The notes under the pieces were generated by a model. It saw nothing but the letters and a program-made list of their open reading frames with translations, was not told the DNA's origin and did not search any database. Position numbers and translations under genes: made by a program. This document shows positions 44,224 to 53,456 of a stretch of 64,000 bases of DNA, in pieces (within the stretch, counting starts at the first letter, position 1; each line of letters starts with the position of its first letter). The DNA comes from Daejeonella lutea (GTDB taxonomy: Bacteria > Bacteroidota > Bacteroidia > Sphingobacteriales > Sphingobacteriaceae), in contig NZ_FUYR01000002.1 in the NCBI RefSeq assembly GCF_900168015.1, positions 578,932-642,931 on the forward strand, in the 5' to 3' direction.

Positions 44224-45478
44224 AGTAATCTCCGTTGTACTAGGCGGTGGACAAGGTTCACGTCTTTATCCTTTAACCGATACGCGGTCTAAACCAGCTG
44301 TGCCCATTGCAGGAAAATACCGGCTGGTAGATATCCCGATTTCCAATTGTCTCAACTCCGGAATTGAACGCATATTCGTTTTAACGCAATTCAACTCTGC
44401 ATCATTAAACAAGCATATCAAAAACACCTACCATTTCAGCTTCTTCAGTGAAGCGTTTGTGGATATTCTCGCAGCGGAGCAAACACCAAATAATACTACC
44501 TGGTATCAGGGTACTGCTGACGCCGTAAGGCAGTGTTTATATCACCTTGTTCAACATGACTGTGAATATGTGCTCATCTTATCGGGAGATCAGCTTTATC
44601 AGATGGATTTTGAGCAAATGGTAAAAAATCATGAAGACAGTGGCGCGGAGATCTCAATCGCGACTATTCCAGTTACTGCCAAGGATGCCACTGATTTTGG
44701 GATATTAAAGGCAGATGAGAACAACATCATTACATCATTTATTGAGAAACCAAAAAAAGACGTCCTTCCGGATTGGAAATCTGAAGTTGGTGGAGACATG
44801 AGCGCGAGAGGAAAGCAATACCTGGCCTCAATGGGTATTTACCTGTTTAATAAAAAATTACTCTTTGATCTTTTGGAAAATAATAGCAGAACAGATTTTG
44901 GTAAAGAGATTATACCACAATCTCTAGTTGATCATAAGGTAGTAAGTTATCAGTATAGTGGATATTGGACAGACATCGGTCATATCCATTCCTTTTTTGA
45001 TGCAAATCTCGGACTCACAGATAATATTCCAGAATTTAATCTATTCGATAAACGCCCAATTTATTCACGGGCACGCATGCTCCCTCCGTCAAAAATCTCA
45101 GGTACAACGCTGGAAAAAACAGTAATTGCCGACGGATGTATAATAAATGCAAGTCGAATTGAACGTTCGGTGATTGGAATTAGAACCCGGATAGGAACAG
45201 GTACAACAATCGTTAATACCTATGTTATGGGTGGAGACCGATATCAAACTCTACATGAGTTAACTGAAGCTGCAGAAACCGGCCAGCCAATTATGGGGAT
45301 TGGAGACCGGTGCTACATTAAAAATGCGATTATTGATAAGAACTGTTTCATTGGAAATGATGTCCGAATAAATGGTGGCCCTCAACTTAAAGATGGTGAT
45401 TTTAAGACCCATACTATTAAAGATGGAATCGTTGTAGTCAAAAAGCTGGCAGTTATCCCAAATGGAACAGTAATCTAA
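44213..45478 (+). CDS. glgC: Glucose-1-phosphate adenylyltransferase
   Basis: 421 aa. Makes ADP-glucose from ATP and glucose-1-phosphate. Catalytic loop GGGQGSRLYPLTDTRSKPAVPIAGKYRLVDIPISN (about 10-44), GTADAVRQ, SGDQLYQMD (Mg-binding Asp), SFIEKPK, and a C-terminal left-handed beta-helix domain (about 300-421) that carries allosteric control in the family. Coupled to glgA by an 11-base overlap. Convergent with ybaB, 3 bases apart. Confidence 0.97.
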   Translation: MQSKVISVVLGGGQGSRLYPLTDTRSKPAVPIAGKYRLVDIPISNCLNSGIERIFVLTQFNSASLNKHIKNTYHFSFFSEAFVDILAAEQTPNNTTWYQGTADAVRQCLYHLVQHDCEYVLILSGDQLYQMDFEQMVKNHEDSGAEISIATIPVTAKDATDFGILKADENNIITSFIEKPKKDVLPDWKSEVGGDMSARGKQYLASMGIYLFNKKLLFDLLENNSRTDFGKEIIPQSLVDHKVVSYQYSGYWTDIGHIHSFFDANLGLTDNIPEFNLFDKRPIYSRARMLPPSKISGTTLEKTVIADGCIINASRIERSVIGIRTRIGTGTTIVNTYVMGGDRYQTLHELTEAAETGQPIMGIGDRCYIKNAIIDKNCFIGNDVRINGGPQLKDGDFKTHTIKDGIVVVKKLAVIPNGTVI

Positions 45479-45481
45479 ATA

Positions 45482-45790
45482 TTATTTATTCCCGAATAGA
45501 TTACCTAATCCTCCCATCATATCCCGAGTAGCAGCCTGCATTTCGGTCTGGCTAACACTTTCTGACTGGTCCAGAGTTTTGTTGATGGCTGTCAATATCA
45601 AATCTTCAAGCTCTTCAATCTCTGCGGCTGCCAGAAAATCCGGGTTTATAGTAATGTTAGTGATGCGTTTGTTAGCTGTTGCGGTTACCTTAATTTTTCC
45701 ACCCTCCACTTCAGATGAAACTGAAATTGTATCCAGACGCTTTTTGATCTCCTCAGCCTTTTGCTGAGCCTCAAATAATTTATCGAACAT
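45482..45790 (-). CDS. YbaB/EbfC family nucleoid-associated protein
   Basis: 102 aa; the length and the pattern helix, three strands, helix match YbaB. Core motif: ISVSSEVEGGKIKVTATANKRITNITINPDFL, then the dimerising helix EELEDLILTAINKTL and a Met/Gly-rich tail MMGGLGNLFG. Binds DNA as a dimer and shapes the nucleoid; in many genomes it lies by dnaX-recR, which is not the case here. Confidence 0.93.
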   Translation of the reverse strand: MFDKLFEAQQKAEEIKKRLDTISVSSEVEGGKIKVTATANKRITNITINPDFLAAAEIEELEDLILTAINKTLDQSESVSQTEMQAATRDMMGGLGNLFGNK

Positions 45791-45811
45791 AGATTTTTTA
45801 TTGAAAAAGCT

Positions 45812-46195
45812 CTAAGTTAACGTACTTCTGATAATATCAGGAGACAAGGGCTTTGAAATAAAACCCTTGACAAATGAAAAAGTTTGCGACCGAAGTTTAT
45901 CCTTTTCATCCACAGAAGAAGTAACAATGAACACGTTGATACTCTTACTAAGTTGAGAACGGAACTTCTCGAAAGCTTCCAAAAAATCCCAGCCATCTAT
46001 TACCGGCATATTCAAGTCCAGAAGTATAACATCGGGTAATGCTTCAGAATTTTTTGCATTACTTTCAAGGTATTCAAGAGCAAGCTCAGCCTCGGTATAA
46101 CTGGTGTAACCCTCAAATAGCTCATGCTTAGCGATCATGATCTGAGCTATCCGTTGGTGTATAGGGTCATCATCAATTATAAATACTTTGCTCAT
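45812..46195 (-). CDS. Single-domain response regulator
   Basis: 127 aa from the ATG at 46195 (a TTG at 46204 adds three residues). Receiver only: FIIDDDPIHQ, phospho-Asp in LLDLNMPVIDGWDF, VTSSVDE, ISKPLS. Clearly similar to the receiver at 22114 (both have an expanded loop before the phospho-site and the M-P-V-x-x-G motif). Located 21 bases upstream of ybaB on the same strand; no kinase nearby. Confidence 0.92.
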   Translation of the reverse strand: MSKVFIIDDDPIHQRIAQIMIAKHELFEGYTSYTEAELALEYLESNAKNSEALPDVILLDLNMPVIDGWDFLEAFEKFRSQLSKSINVFIVTSSVDEKDKLRSQTFSFVKGFISKPLSPDIIRSTLT

Positions 46196-46314
46196 ATTTT
46201 CCAATTTGGCGCTTGGTTTACCTTAGCAATTTAAGTGTTTATAAATAGAAATCGAATTTTATTGGTGAAGTTTTAAAAATTTCTTTATTCGATTGTAAAT
46301 TACCTTAAAATTTA

Positions 46315-47532
46315 TTAATCTTCATCATCGGAATTATTTGCACCACTGCCGGAATACGCACTTCGTCTAACTACCGGCATTCCCACCAAATTGTATAATT
46401 CATCAAGGTGTAACAAACTGCCATTGGTAAGGTTACTCAATAAGATCACAGTAATATCCTCATCCATCTGACGCAGATAAATATGACGAAAGCCATGCCA
46501 CCATCCCGTATGATAAACTACTTTTTTATTTCCATCCTCAAAAAGTCGCCATCCATAGCCGTAATTAAAATGACCTTTCTGCATGTCATTTCTTGGAGTA
46601 AACATAGAATCAAGCGAAGCTTTTTTTAATAATTTTCCATTTCTTAGCGCCCGATCGAAAAGAAACAAATCATGAATTGTGCTGTACACGCCCTTATCGC
46701 CAACCGGTCCGTCAAGGAAATTTTGAGCGACTGAGCGTCTCCATGTTCTATCATGTCCTACAACATCGACTGGAATTTTATCATACTCTGCTTTGGAATA
46801 TACTGCAGTATGTTTTAATCCAGCTGGCTTGAAAACGTTTTCAGCCATATACTGGGAATATTTTTTGCCTGTAACCTTCTCAATGATCGCTGCCAACACC
46901 ATAAAATTCGAATTGTTGTAGTGGAATCTCTTATTCGGCTGCATATACGGATTAGGCTTATGTTCAGCAATGAGCTTCATAACATCCTGATTCGTTATCC
47001 CCGGCCGCTCATCACGTTTTGCCTTTTTCCAAAGTCCATCAACAAAATAAACATAGTTCATCATGCCCGATCGGTGGCTTAAAAGCATCCTTACGGTAAT
47101 TCCTTCGTAAGGGAAATCAGGGAAAAACTCTTTTACATTCTGGTCGAGCCTGAGCTTACCATCCTCGACAAGCATCATTATTCCTACGGAAGTGAATGGT
47201 TTAGAAACCGATGCAAGCTCAAAGACGGAATTGATCTTCAAGCTATCCCTATGCAAGTGATCTGCCCAACCAATAGCTTTCTCGTAAATGATCTTTCCAT
47301 TTTTTGCTACGAGTATATTACCATTGAAGCTTGACCGTTTATGGAGTCTCATCGCAAAATCTTCGTAGCGGGGATCAGCTTTTTTAGGATCATAAATTAG
47401 GGCAACGCTATCGGTTTCATCATCTGACTCAGTTCGTTCCTGGGTTCTCGTCTCCGGTGGTGTTGACGAGCAGGAGTAAAATAAAATTGTAATCGGGATG
47501 AAGGCTAAGAATTGACGCAAGTAAGATATCAT
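46315..47532 (-). CDS. Serine hydrolase (beta-lactamase class C-like) lipoprotein
   Basis: 405 aa. Lipoprotein signal ending FYSC (Cys21). Catalytic set of the penicillin-binding-protein/AmpC fold: Ser-x-x-Lys in ASVSKPF, Tyr-x-Asn in FHYNNSNF, and HTG in VYHTGWWHG. Activity may be esterase, D-amino peptidase or carboxypeptidase; true beta-lactamase function is not implied. Acts outside the inner membrane. Divergent from fumC with 189 bases between. Confidence 0.92.
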   Translation of the reverse strand: MISYLRQFLAFIPITILFYSCSSTPPETRTQERTESDDETDSVALIYDPKKADPRYEDFAMRLHKRSSFNGNILVAKNGKIIYEKAIGWADHLHRDSLKINSVFELASVSKPFTSVGIMMLVEDGKLRLDQNVKEFFPDFPYEGITVRMLLSHRSGMMNYVYFVDGLWKKAKRDERPGITNQDVMKLIAEHKPNPYMQPNKRFHYNNSNFMVLAAIIEKVTGKKYSQYMAENVFKPAGLKHTAVYSKAEYDKIPVDVVGHDRTWRRSVAQNFLDGPVGDKGVYSTIHDLFLFDRALRNGKLLKKASLDSMFTPRNDMQKGHFNYGYGWRLFEDGNKKVVYHTGWWHGFRHIYLRQMDEDITVILLSNLTNGSLLHLDELYNLVGMPVVRRSAYSGSGANNSDDED

Positions 47533-47662
47533 TGAAGCTAATTATCGGTACATATTAATGGTGAAAATTATAAATTATTACAATCAGGAACGGTAAAGAG
47601 TTTTACACAACACCGTATTTCGACGTTTTCAGTCGACAGTAAACCCGGGAAATTGTGAAGAA

Positions 47663-47697
47663 TTGCCCCTAACACTGCCTAAAAAAATCTAAATTTG
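47663..47697 (+). promoter_or_regulatory. Candidate fumC promoter
   Basis: TTG at 47663-47665 and TAAATTTG at 47690-47697 (full -7 match), spacing 24 bases, which is longer than ideal. The start codon is 24 bases beyond the -7 box. The rest of the 189-base gap holds nothing I recognise. Confidence 0.45.
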
Positions 47698-47721
47698 TAG
47701 AAAAACAAAATTCCTATTTCA

Positions 47722-49119
47722 ATGACCTACAGAGTAGAACACGACACAATGGGCGACGTTCAGGTGCCTGCTGATAAATATTGGGGAGCACAAACACAAC
47801 GCTCCAGAAATAACTTTAAAATTGGTCCGGAAGCATCAATGCCAAAAGAGATAATTGAGGCATTTGCATATTTGAAAAAAGCTGCTGCGTACACCAATAC
47901 CGATAGTAATATTTTAACCGAAGAAAAGCGTGATTTAATCGCCCAGGTTTGTGATGAAATCCTGGATGGCAAACTGGCTTCAGAATTCCCCTTGGTTATC
48001 TGGCAGACCGGTTCGGGAACTCAGTCAAACATGAATGTGAATGAAGTAATCGCAAATCGCGCGCACGTTTTGCAGGGTAACAAACTAGGTGAGGGTAAAA
48101 CGTTCGTGCATCCCAATGATGACGTGAACAAATCTCAATCATCCAATGACACTTTCCCTACCGCGATGCATATTGCGGCCTATAAACTTGTTTCAGAAGT
48201 AACTATTCCTGGAGTTGAGAAACTTAGAGATGCGCTTGAAAAGAAAGTTAATGAATTTAAAGATGTTGTAAAGATAGGCCGCACTCACTTGATGGACGCC
48301 ACTCCACTTACACTGGGTCAGGAATTTTCGGGATATGTGTCGCAGTTAAACCATGGCTTGAAAGCTTTAAGAAATACACTGGATCACTTATCTGAACTTG
48401 CCCTTGGCGGAACGGCTGTCGGTACTGGGATCAACACACCAAAAGGATACGACGTAACTGTCGCAAATTATATTGCAAAGTTTACAGGATTGCCTTTCCG
48501 TACGGCCGAAAATAAGTTTGAAGCCCTTGCCGCTCACGATGCTATCGTTGAAACCCATGGCGCTCTTAAACAGATTGCTGTGTCACTAATGAAAATTGGA
48601 AATGACATTCGAATGTTAGCCTCAGGTCCTCGTTCGGGTATTGGAGAAATCCATATTCCTGACAATGAACCAGGTTCTTCTATTATGCCAGGAAAAGTTA
48701 ACCCAACGCAAAATGAAGCAATAACCATGGTTGCTGCCCAGGTAATGGGGAATGATGTTACAATTTCTATTGGCGGGTCAAACGGGCACTATGAGCTCAA
48801 TGTATTCAAACCTGTTATGGCGGCTAATTTTCTTCAATCGGCAAGGTTGATCGGTGACGCGTGTATTTCCTTCACTGATAATTGTGTTGCTGGGATCGAG
48901 CCAAATTTTGATGGTATAAAAAAACATCTAGAAAATTCTCTTATGCTGGTAACCGCTCTTAATCCACATATTGGATATGAGAATGCTGCAAAAATTGCTA
49001 AAACGGCACTCAAGGAAAATAAATCATTACGGGAGGCTGCGCTGGGGCTTGGACTTCTCACCAACGAACAGTTTGACCAGTGGGTCCGTCCGGAAGATAT
49101 GATTGGAGGCTTAAAATAA
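47722..49119 (+). CDS. fumC: Class II fumarate hydratase
   Basis: 465 aa. Interconverts fumarate and L-malate in the TCA cycle; no metal centre. Signatures: [18 protein letters not shown] (about 98-115), [14 protein letters not shown], the catalytic-loop [16 protein letters not shown] (about 317-332) and [12 protein letters not shown]. Full length and intact. The lipoprotein gene follows 39 bases later. Confidence 0.97.
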   Translation: MTYRVEHDTMGDVQVPADKYWGAQTQRSRNNFKIGPEASMPKEIIEAFAYLKKAAAYTNTDSNILTEEKRDLIAQVCDEILDGKLASEFPLVIWQTGSGTQSNMNVNEVIANRAHVLQGNKLGEGKTFVHPNDDVNKSQSSNDTFPTAMHIAAYKLVSEVTIPGVEKLRDALEKKVNEFKDVVKIGRTHLMDATPLTLGQEFSGYVSQLNHGLKALRNTLDHLSELALGGTAVGTGINTPKGYDVTVANYIAKFTGLPFRTAENKFEALAAHDAIVETHGALKQIAVSLMKIGNDIRMLASGPRSGIGEIHIPDNEPGSSIMPGKVNPTQNEAITMVAAQVMGNDVTISIGGSNGHYELNVFKPVMAANFLQSARLIGDACISFTDNCVAGIEPNFDGIKKHLENSLMLVTALNPHIGYENAAKIAKTALKENKSLREAALGLGLLTNEQFDQWVRPEDMIGGLK

Positions 49120-49158
49120 TCAGGTTTTAAAAGAACCCTACTACATGTATCAACGATC

Positions 49159-49677
49159 ATGCCTAGTGTTATCCCAATGAGGCTATTCGCTTTTTGCGCT
49201 ATTGTATTAGGCTTCGCCGGGCTGAGTTCTTGTAAGTTCAACCCAAATTTGCAGGGAAAGGGTAGAGAAGATCTTCAGGGAACCTGGGATGAGGGACAGG
49301 TGGCTTATCAAAATGAAAGGCTTCAATATTCGAAACATCAGTTTCGATTCAATTGCGATTCAGTATATATTACTATAAAAACGTCTGCCAGGGTAAATAC
49401 TAATCCTGACAGTTGTTTTAATAATGGAACCTGGACGGAATATGCTAAGGGGGTCTACGAAACGAAAAAAGACACTTTATTGATAAGCGCAACTTTTACA
49501 AAATCTGATTTCAAACAGAAAATCTCTGGCTGTTATCGGATCGGTCAGTATTTACCTGCCTTTGTAATAAGAAAATCGACCACTGATACCTTATATTTAG
49601 AAGGCTTACAGGATCATCTGCCCCTGAAGCTCGTTTTAAAAGAAAAAACAATCTGCGTTCAAAAACCATTAAACTAA
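49159..49677 (+). CDS. Small lipoprotein downstream of fumC
   Basis: 172 aa, or 166 from the ATG at 49177, which gives the neater signal MRLFAFCAIVLGFAGLSSC. Lipidated Cys in LSSC. The mature part is beta-rich with LQGTWDEGQVAYQ near its start, a lipocalin-like or eight-stranded-barrel feel (GTW, YETKKDTLLISATF, GCYRIGQYLPAFVI). I know no firm family. Being placed behind fumC it may be annotated as a fumarate hydratase by neighbourhood, which the sequence does not support. Confidence 0.75.
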   Translation: MPSVIPMRLFAFCAIVLGFAGLSSCKFNPNLQGKGREDLQGTWDEGQVAYQNERLQYSKHQFRFNCDSVYITIKTSARVNTNPDSCFNNGTWTEYAKGVYETKKDTLLISATFTKSDFKQKISGCYRIGQYLPAFVIRKSTTDTLYLEGLQDHLPLKLVLKEKTICVQKPLN

Positions 49678-49683
49678 CCGCAC

Positions 49684-50478
49684 ATGCTGAATAATAAATC
49701 AAAAAAAATAATTCTAGTAGCTTTTTTGGCTTACCTGCCAATAAGTACAATGGCTTGGGGCTTGCTTGGACATAGAGTTGTCGGAGAGATCGCGGAAAGC
49801 TACCTTAAACGGCGGACAAGTCGGGAAATTAAAGAGATTTTGGGTAACGAAACCTTGGCCATGGCAAGTAACTGGGGAGACTTTATTAAATCTGAACCAG
49901 CCTACAAATACTTGGACAACTGGCATTATATCAACTTAAAATCTGGCATAAGTCCAGACGAATTGAAAGCTTATCTTGCACAGGATACAGTAACTGATGT
50001 TTATACCCGAATACAATTTCTTAGCAAAGAACTTAGAGATAAATCCCTTTCACAGGACAAAAAGCAGATGTATTTACGACTCCTGATACATTTCGTCGGG
50101 GACATTCACCAGCCGATGCACGCTGCGCATCCTGATGATCTTGGTGGCGGCAGATTCCAGGTGACATGGTTCGGCCAACCGACAAACCTGCACCGTGTTT
50201 GGGATAGTGATATGGTTGAAGACCAAAAGTTAAGTTATACTGAATATGCGCGAGCAATAAATTTTATTGATAACACCCGCCTTAAACAGTTGCAGGGCCA
50301 GGGGCTATCAGAATGGGTAACTGAATCTTATGTAATTTCTGAAAAGATCTACGCTAATGTTAAACCCGGTGACAAACTTAGTTACCGTTATACGTATGAC
50401 TATATCGGAATCGCAAATGATCAGATGCTTAAAGGTGGAATCCACCTAGCCTCTTTATTGAATGATATTTTCAAATAA
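49684..50478 (+). CDS. S1/P1 nuclease family protein
   Basis: 264 aa, signal peptide 1-20; the mature protein begins with Trp-Gly (MAWGLLGHRVVGEIAE), as required because the N-terminal Trp binds zinc. Other ligands of the trinuclear zinc site: HFVGDIHQPMHA (about 138-150) and NLHRVWDSDMV; N-terminal GHR. Degrades single-stranded nucleic acids or releases phosphate from nucleotides in the periplasm. Starts 6 bases after the lipoprotein gene. Confidence 0.93.
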   Translation: MLNNKSKKIILVAFLAYLPISTMAWGLLGHRVVGEIAESYLKRRTSREIKEILGNETLAMASNWGDFIKSEPAYKYLDNWHYINLKSGISPDELKAYLAQDTVTDVYTRIQFLSKELRDKSLSQDKKQMYLRLLIHFVGDIHQPMHAAHPDDLGGGRFQVTWFGQPTNLHRVWDSDMVEDQKLSYTEYARAINFIDNTRLKQLQGQGLSEWVTESYVISEKIYANVKPGDKLSYRYTYDYIGIANDQMLKGGIHLASLLNDIFK

Positions 50479-50495
50479 AAACAGTTAGTGACCTA

Positions 50496-50939
50496 ATGAA
50501 AATTCTGATGGTTTGCCTGGGCAACATTTGTCGCTCTCCTTTGGCTCATGGAATTCTTGAACACCTTGCAAGAGAGGAAGGACTGGACTGGGAAATCGAT
50601 TCAGCGGGAACGGGCAATTGGCATATCGGCCAGCAACCCGACCGCCGATCGATTGCCGTGGCAAAAAACTATGGTGTGAACATTTCAAGTCAATGTTGTC
50701 GCCAGTTCGATGTAAGTGATTTTGACATGTACGATCATATTTTCGTAATGGATTACAGCAACTTAAGTGATGTTAAGTCATTGGCGAGAAACGAATCAGA
50801 TCTTTCAAAAGTTAGCCTGCTTCTAAAAACTGATATTGTGCCTGATCCATATTACGACGATTCGCTTTTCGACCCAGTGTACAAAATGGTTGAAAGTCGG
50901 TGTCGAGAGATCATCAAAGAATTAAGCTCTGGGGCATAA
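50496..50939 (+). CDS. Low molecular weight protein-tyrosine phosphatase
   Basis: 147 aa. P-loop at the N-terminus: VCLGNICRSPLA (CX5R, Cys near 7 and Arg near 13); general acid in IVPDPYYDD near 116. Removes phosphate from tyrosine, and in bacteria often acts on the capsule/EPS tyrosine kinases; none is in the window. Sits 17 bases upstream of hisS. Confidence 0.93.
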   Translation: MKILMVCLGNICRSPLAHGILEHLAREEGLDWEIDSAGTGNWHIGQQPDRRSIAVAKNYGVNISSQCCRQFDVSDFDMYDHIFVMDYSNLSDVKSLARNESDLSKVSLLLKTDIVPDPYYDDSLFDPVYKMVESRCREIIKELSSGA

Positions 50940-50955
50940 CCAATACCTTTAAACA

Positions 50956-52344
50956 ATGGCCACAATAAAACCATCTATCCCAAAAGGAACCAGGGATTTT
51001 TCTCCCGCTGAAATGGTTCGTAGAAATTATATTTTCAACACGATAGGTTCAGTATTTAAGAAATATGGGTACCAGGAGATCCAAACCCCAACGATGGAAA
51101 ATTTGGATACCCTGACGGGAAAGTATGGCGATGAAGGAGACAAGCTTATTTTTAAAGTTTTGAATTCTGGTGATTTCCTGGCCAAGGTGCCCGCAGAAAA
51201 GCTTTCGGCTAATAACTCCCAGCAACTTACACCCTCCATAAGTGAAAAAGCCCTCCGGTATGACCTTACAGTTCCATTTGCCAGGTACGTCGTAATGCAC
51301 CAGAACGATATTTCCTTTCCGTTTAAACGATTTCAGATCCAGCCTGTCTGGCGTGCTGATCGTCCCCAAAAAGGCAGATATCGCGAGTTTTATCAATGCG
51401 ATGCTGATGTAGTTGGTTCTGACAGTTTATTGAATGAAGCTGAGTTTATTCTCATATACCATGAAGCCCTTTCCGAACTGGGCCTTAAAGACTTTACGAT
51501 CAAAATTAATAACCGCAAAATCTTGTCGGGAATTGCTGAGATCATCGGCAAACCTCAGCTGATCGTCGATATGACGGTCGCAATTGATAAGCTTGACAAG
51601 ATTGGTTTTGATGGTGTAACTAAAGAGTTGATTGAACGTGGGTTCACAACTGCTGATATCGAAAAACTTGAACCTGTGATATTATTGCAGGGCACCAACG
51701 AATCAAAGATTGAAAACCTCAAGTCTGTTTTACAGGATTCTGCCGTCGGCCTGAAAGGGATCGAAGAGATCAACACTATCATCAGTTATATCGCACTCCT
51801 CAGACCTCAGACCTCAGACCTCAGACCTCTTCATCTTGAACTCGACATTACCCTTGCCCGGGGTCTTAATTATTACACCGGTGCCATATTCGAAGTCAAA
51901 ACCAATGAAGTTGCCATGGGCAGTATTGGTGGCGGGGGCCGGTATGATGACCTTACAGGAATGTTTGGCTTAAAGGATTTAACAGGTGTTGGTATCTCAT
52001 TCGGTGCAGATCGCATTTATGACGTTCTGGAAGAACTTGATCTTTTCCCTGAAGTAACGTCTGAAAGCACACGTGTAATGATCAGCAATTTTGATCACAA
52101 CGCTGAAACCTATGCATTGCCTTTACTTGGGAAGTTGAGAGAATCGGGAATAAACTCAGAAATCTATCCATCGTCCGCTAAGCTCAAGAAACAGCTTAAC
52201 TATGCTGATGATAAAAAAATTCCTTTTGTCATTCTGATTGGCAGCGAAGAAATGGAGAGCGGTAAACTAAGCCTAAAAAATATGAAAAGCGGCGACCAAC
52301 AGAAGCTTACTATCGATCAAATTATTACAGTACTCAAGGCTTAA
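50956..52344 (+). CDS. hisS: Histidyl-tRNA synthetase
   Basis: 462 aa class II synthetase. Motif 1 [16 protein letters not shown], motif 2 [22 protein letters not shown], HisA/B motifs [16 protein letters not shown] and [18 protein letters not shown]-terminal anticodon domain (about 370-462). A loop before HisA contains [10 protein letters not shown], encoded by a 7-base tandem repeat at 51798-51829; the reading frame is kept. The last 11 bases overlap the convergent hydrolase gene. Confidence 0.96.
   Translation: MATIKPSIPKGTRDFSPAEMVRRNYIFNTIGSVFKKYGYQEIQTPTMENLDTLTGKYGDEGDKLIFKVLNSGDFLAKVPAEKLSANNSQQLTPSISEKALRYDLTVPFARYVVMHQNDISFPFKRFQIQPVWRADRPQKGRYREFYQCDADVVGSDSLLNEAEFILIYHEALSELGLKDFTIKINNRKILSGIAEIIGKPQLIVDMTVAIDKLDKIGFDGVTKELIERGFTTADIEKLEPVILLQGTNESKIENLKSVLQDSAVGLKGIEEINTIISYIALLRPQTSDLRPLHLELDITLARGLNYYTGAIFEVKTNEVAMGSIGGGGRYDDLTGMFGLKDLTGVGISFGADRIYDVLEELDLFPEVTSESTRVMISNFDHNAETYALPLLGKLRESGINSEIYPSSAKLKKQLNYADDKKIPFVILIGSEEMESGKLSLKNMKSGDQQKLTIDQIITVLKA
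51798..51829 (+). repeat. Heptanucleotide tandem repeat inside hisS
   Basis: Unit CCTCAGA, 32 bases, about 4.6 perfect copies. It encodes [10 protein letters not shown] in the variable loop before the HisA motif. Because 7 is not a multiple of 3, a gain or loss of one unit would shift the frame of an essential gene. Confidence 0.9.
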
Positions 52345-53317
52345 TATTATCTTTCAAAGCCTTTAGGAATTCCGGTGCGATTTCCAGATGAGGAATATGT
52401 CCTGCGTTATGAAATTCAACTAACTTGGAATTAGTAATCTTGGCAGCGGTTTGCTTGCCAAGCACGGAATACTGCCCGTGTTTTTTCTGATCCTCTAAAC
52501 TTAGCCTGGCTTTTCCAACAATAGTTTTGTCCTGAGTACCGATCAACAACAGTACCGGCACTTTCAATAAATGAAATTCATGGATTACCGGTTGCTCATA
52601 GATCATTTGAGAGGTAAGAGCCGCCACCTTTGCCGCCCGTGGGAAATCGGAACTCCCTGTAATACCTGCAGCAATTCTAACAAGTTCATCATATTCCGGC
52701 TTCCATTCCACAAAGTATGAACTTTGATAATACTTCTTGACGCTTTCTGGTGTAGTTTTCAATTCGGTCTTGTACATATTTTCCGTTGTTGCGTATGGCA
52801 CAAAAGCCCGGTAATCTTCAAGGCCAATTGGGTTTTCAAGCACCAGTTGGCTGGTTGTAGCCGGATACATTAATGCAAAGCGCGTAGCAAGCATTCCACC
52901 CATAGAATGCCCCATAATTATCGACTTTTTAATACCCAAGCTGTCTAAAAGTTGCTTACTAAAAGTAGCCAATGTATGGAAGCTATAATCAATAAGTGCT
53001 TTAGAGGATTTCCCAAACCCTATTTGATCAGGAACAATAACACGGTATCCTGTTTCTGAAAGGCCTTTGATGACATTCGTCCAATAGTATCCGGCGAAAT
53101 TTTTCCCATGAAACAACATCACCGTTGAACCATTTGGCCTGGATGATTTGATGTCCATATAGGCCATTCGGAGATCCTGACCTTCGGTATTAATTGGCAG
53201 AAAGCTGACCGGGTGAGGATATTCAACATTTTCCAGGGTGATGGAAAGCGGCTGACTTTGCTGGGCTGAAGTCGTAACCGATAAAATACTTAGGATGCAC
53301 AAAAATAAGCTTCGCAT
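52334..53317 (-). CDS. Secreted alpha/beta hydrolase
   Basis: 327 aa. Signal peptide 1-18 (ends TSAQ). Alpha/beta hydrolase fold: oxyanion [11 protein letters not shown], nucleophile [12 protein letters not shown] (Ser near 137), acid in [10 protein letters not shown], catalytic His in [11 protein letters not shown]. Similar in layout to epoxide/haloalkane-type hydrolases, but the substrate is unknown. Its 3' end overlaps hisS by 11 bases tail to tail. Confidence 0.9.
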   Translation of the reverse strand: MRSLFLCILSILSVTTSAQQSQPLSITLENVEYPHPVSFLPINTEGQDLRMAYMDIKSSRPNGSTVMLFHGKNFAGYYWTNVIKGLSETGYRVIVPDQIGFGKSSKALIDYSFHTLATFSKQLLDSLGIKKSIIMGHSMGGMLATRFALMYPATTSQLVLENPIGLEDYRAFVPYATTENMYKTELKTTPESVKKYYQSSYFVEWKPEYDELVRIAAGITGSSDFPRAAKVAALTSQMIYEQPVIHEFHLLKVPVLLLIGTQDKTIVGKARLSLEDQKKHGQYSVLGKQTAAKITNSKLVEFHNAGHIPHLEIAPEFLKALKDNIKP

Positions 53318-53403
53318 GGATAAGGGTTTCCATCAGAACACTCAAGGCGAATATAAGTTTAAAATCAAATTTGAATTGGTTGCTTTGTCTTATCGGAAAA
53401 ACA

Positions 53404-53443
53404 AAGCCTCAGCGAAGCTAAATTCCAAAGTTCGCTGAGGCTT
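53404..53443 (-). terminator. Rho-independent terminator after the TonB receptor
   Basis: Perfect 13-bp stem AAGCCTCAGCGAA (53404-53416) / TTCGCTGAGGCTT (53431-53443), 14-base loop. On the minus strand it is followed by TTTGTTTTT, and lies 13 bases beyond the receptor stop codon. Confidence 0.92.
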
Positions 53444-53456
53444 GAAAGCTTAAGTA

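Noticed and set aside
48834-49241. 135-codon open frame on the minus strand over the end of fumC
   Set aside because: Composition and position show a shadow of fumC and of the following lipoprotein gene.
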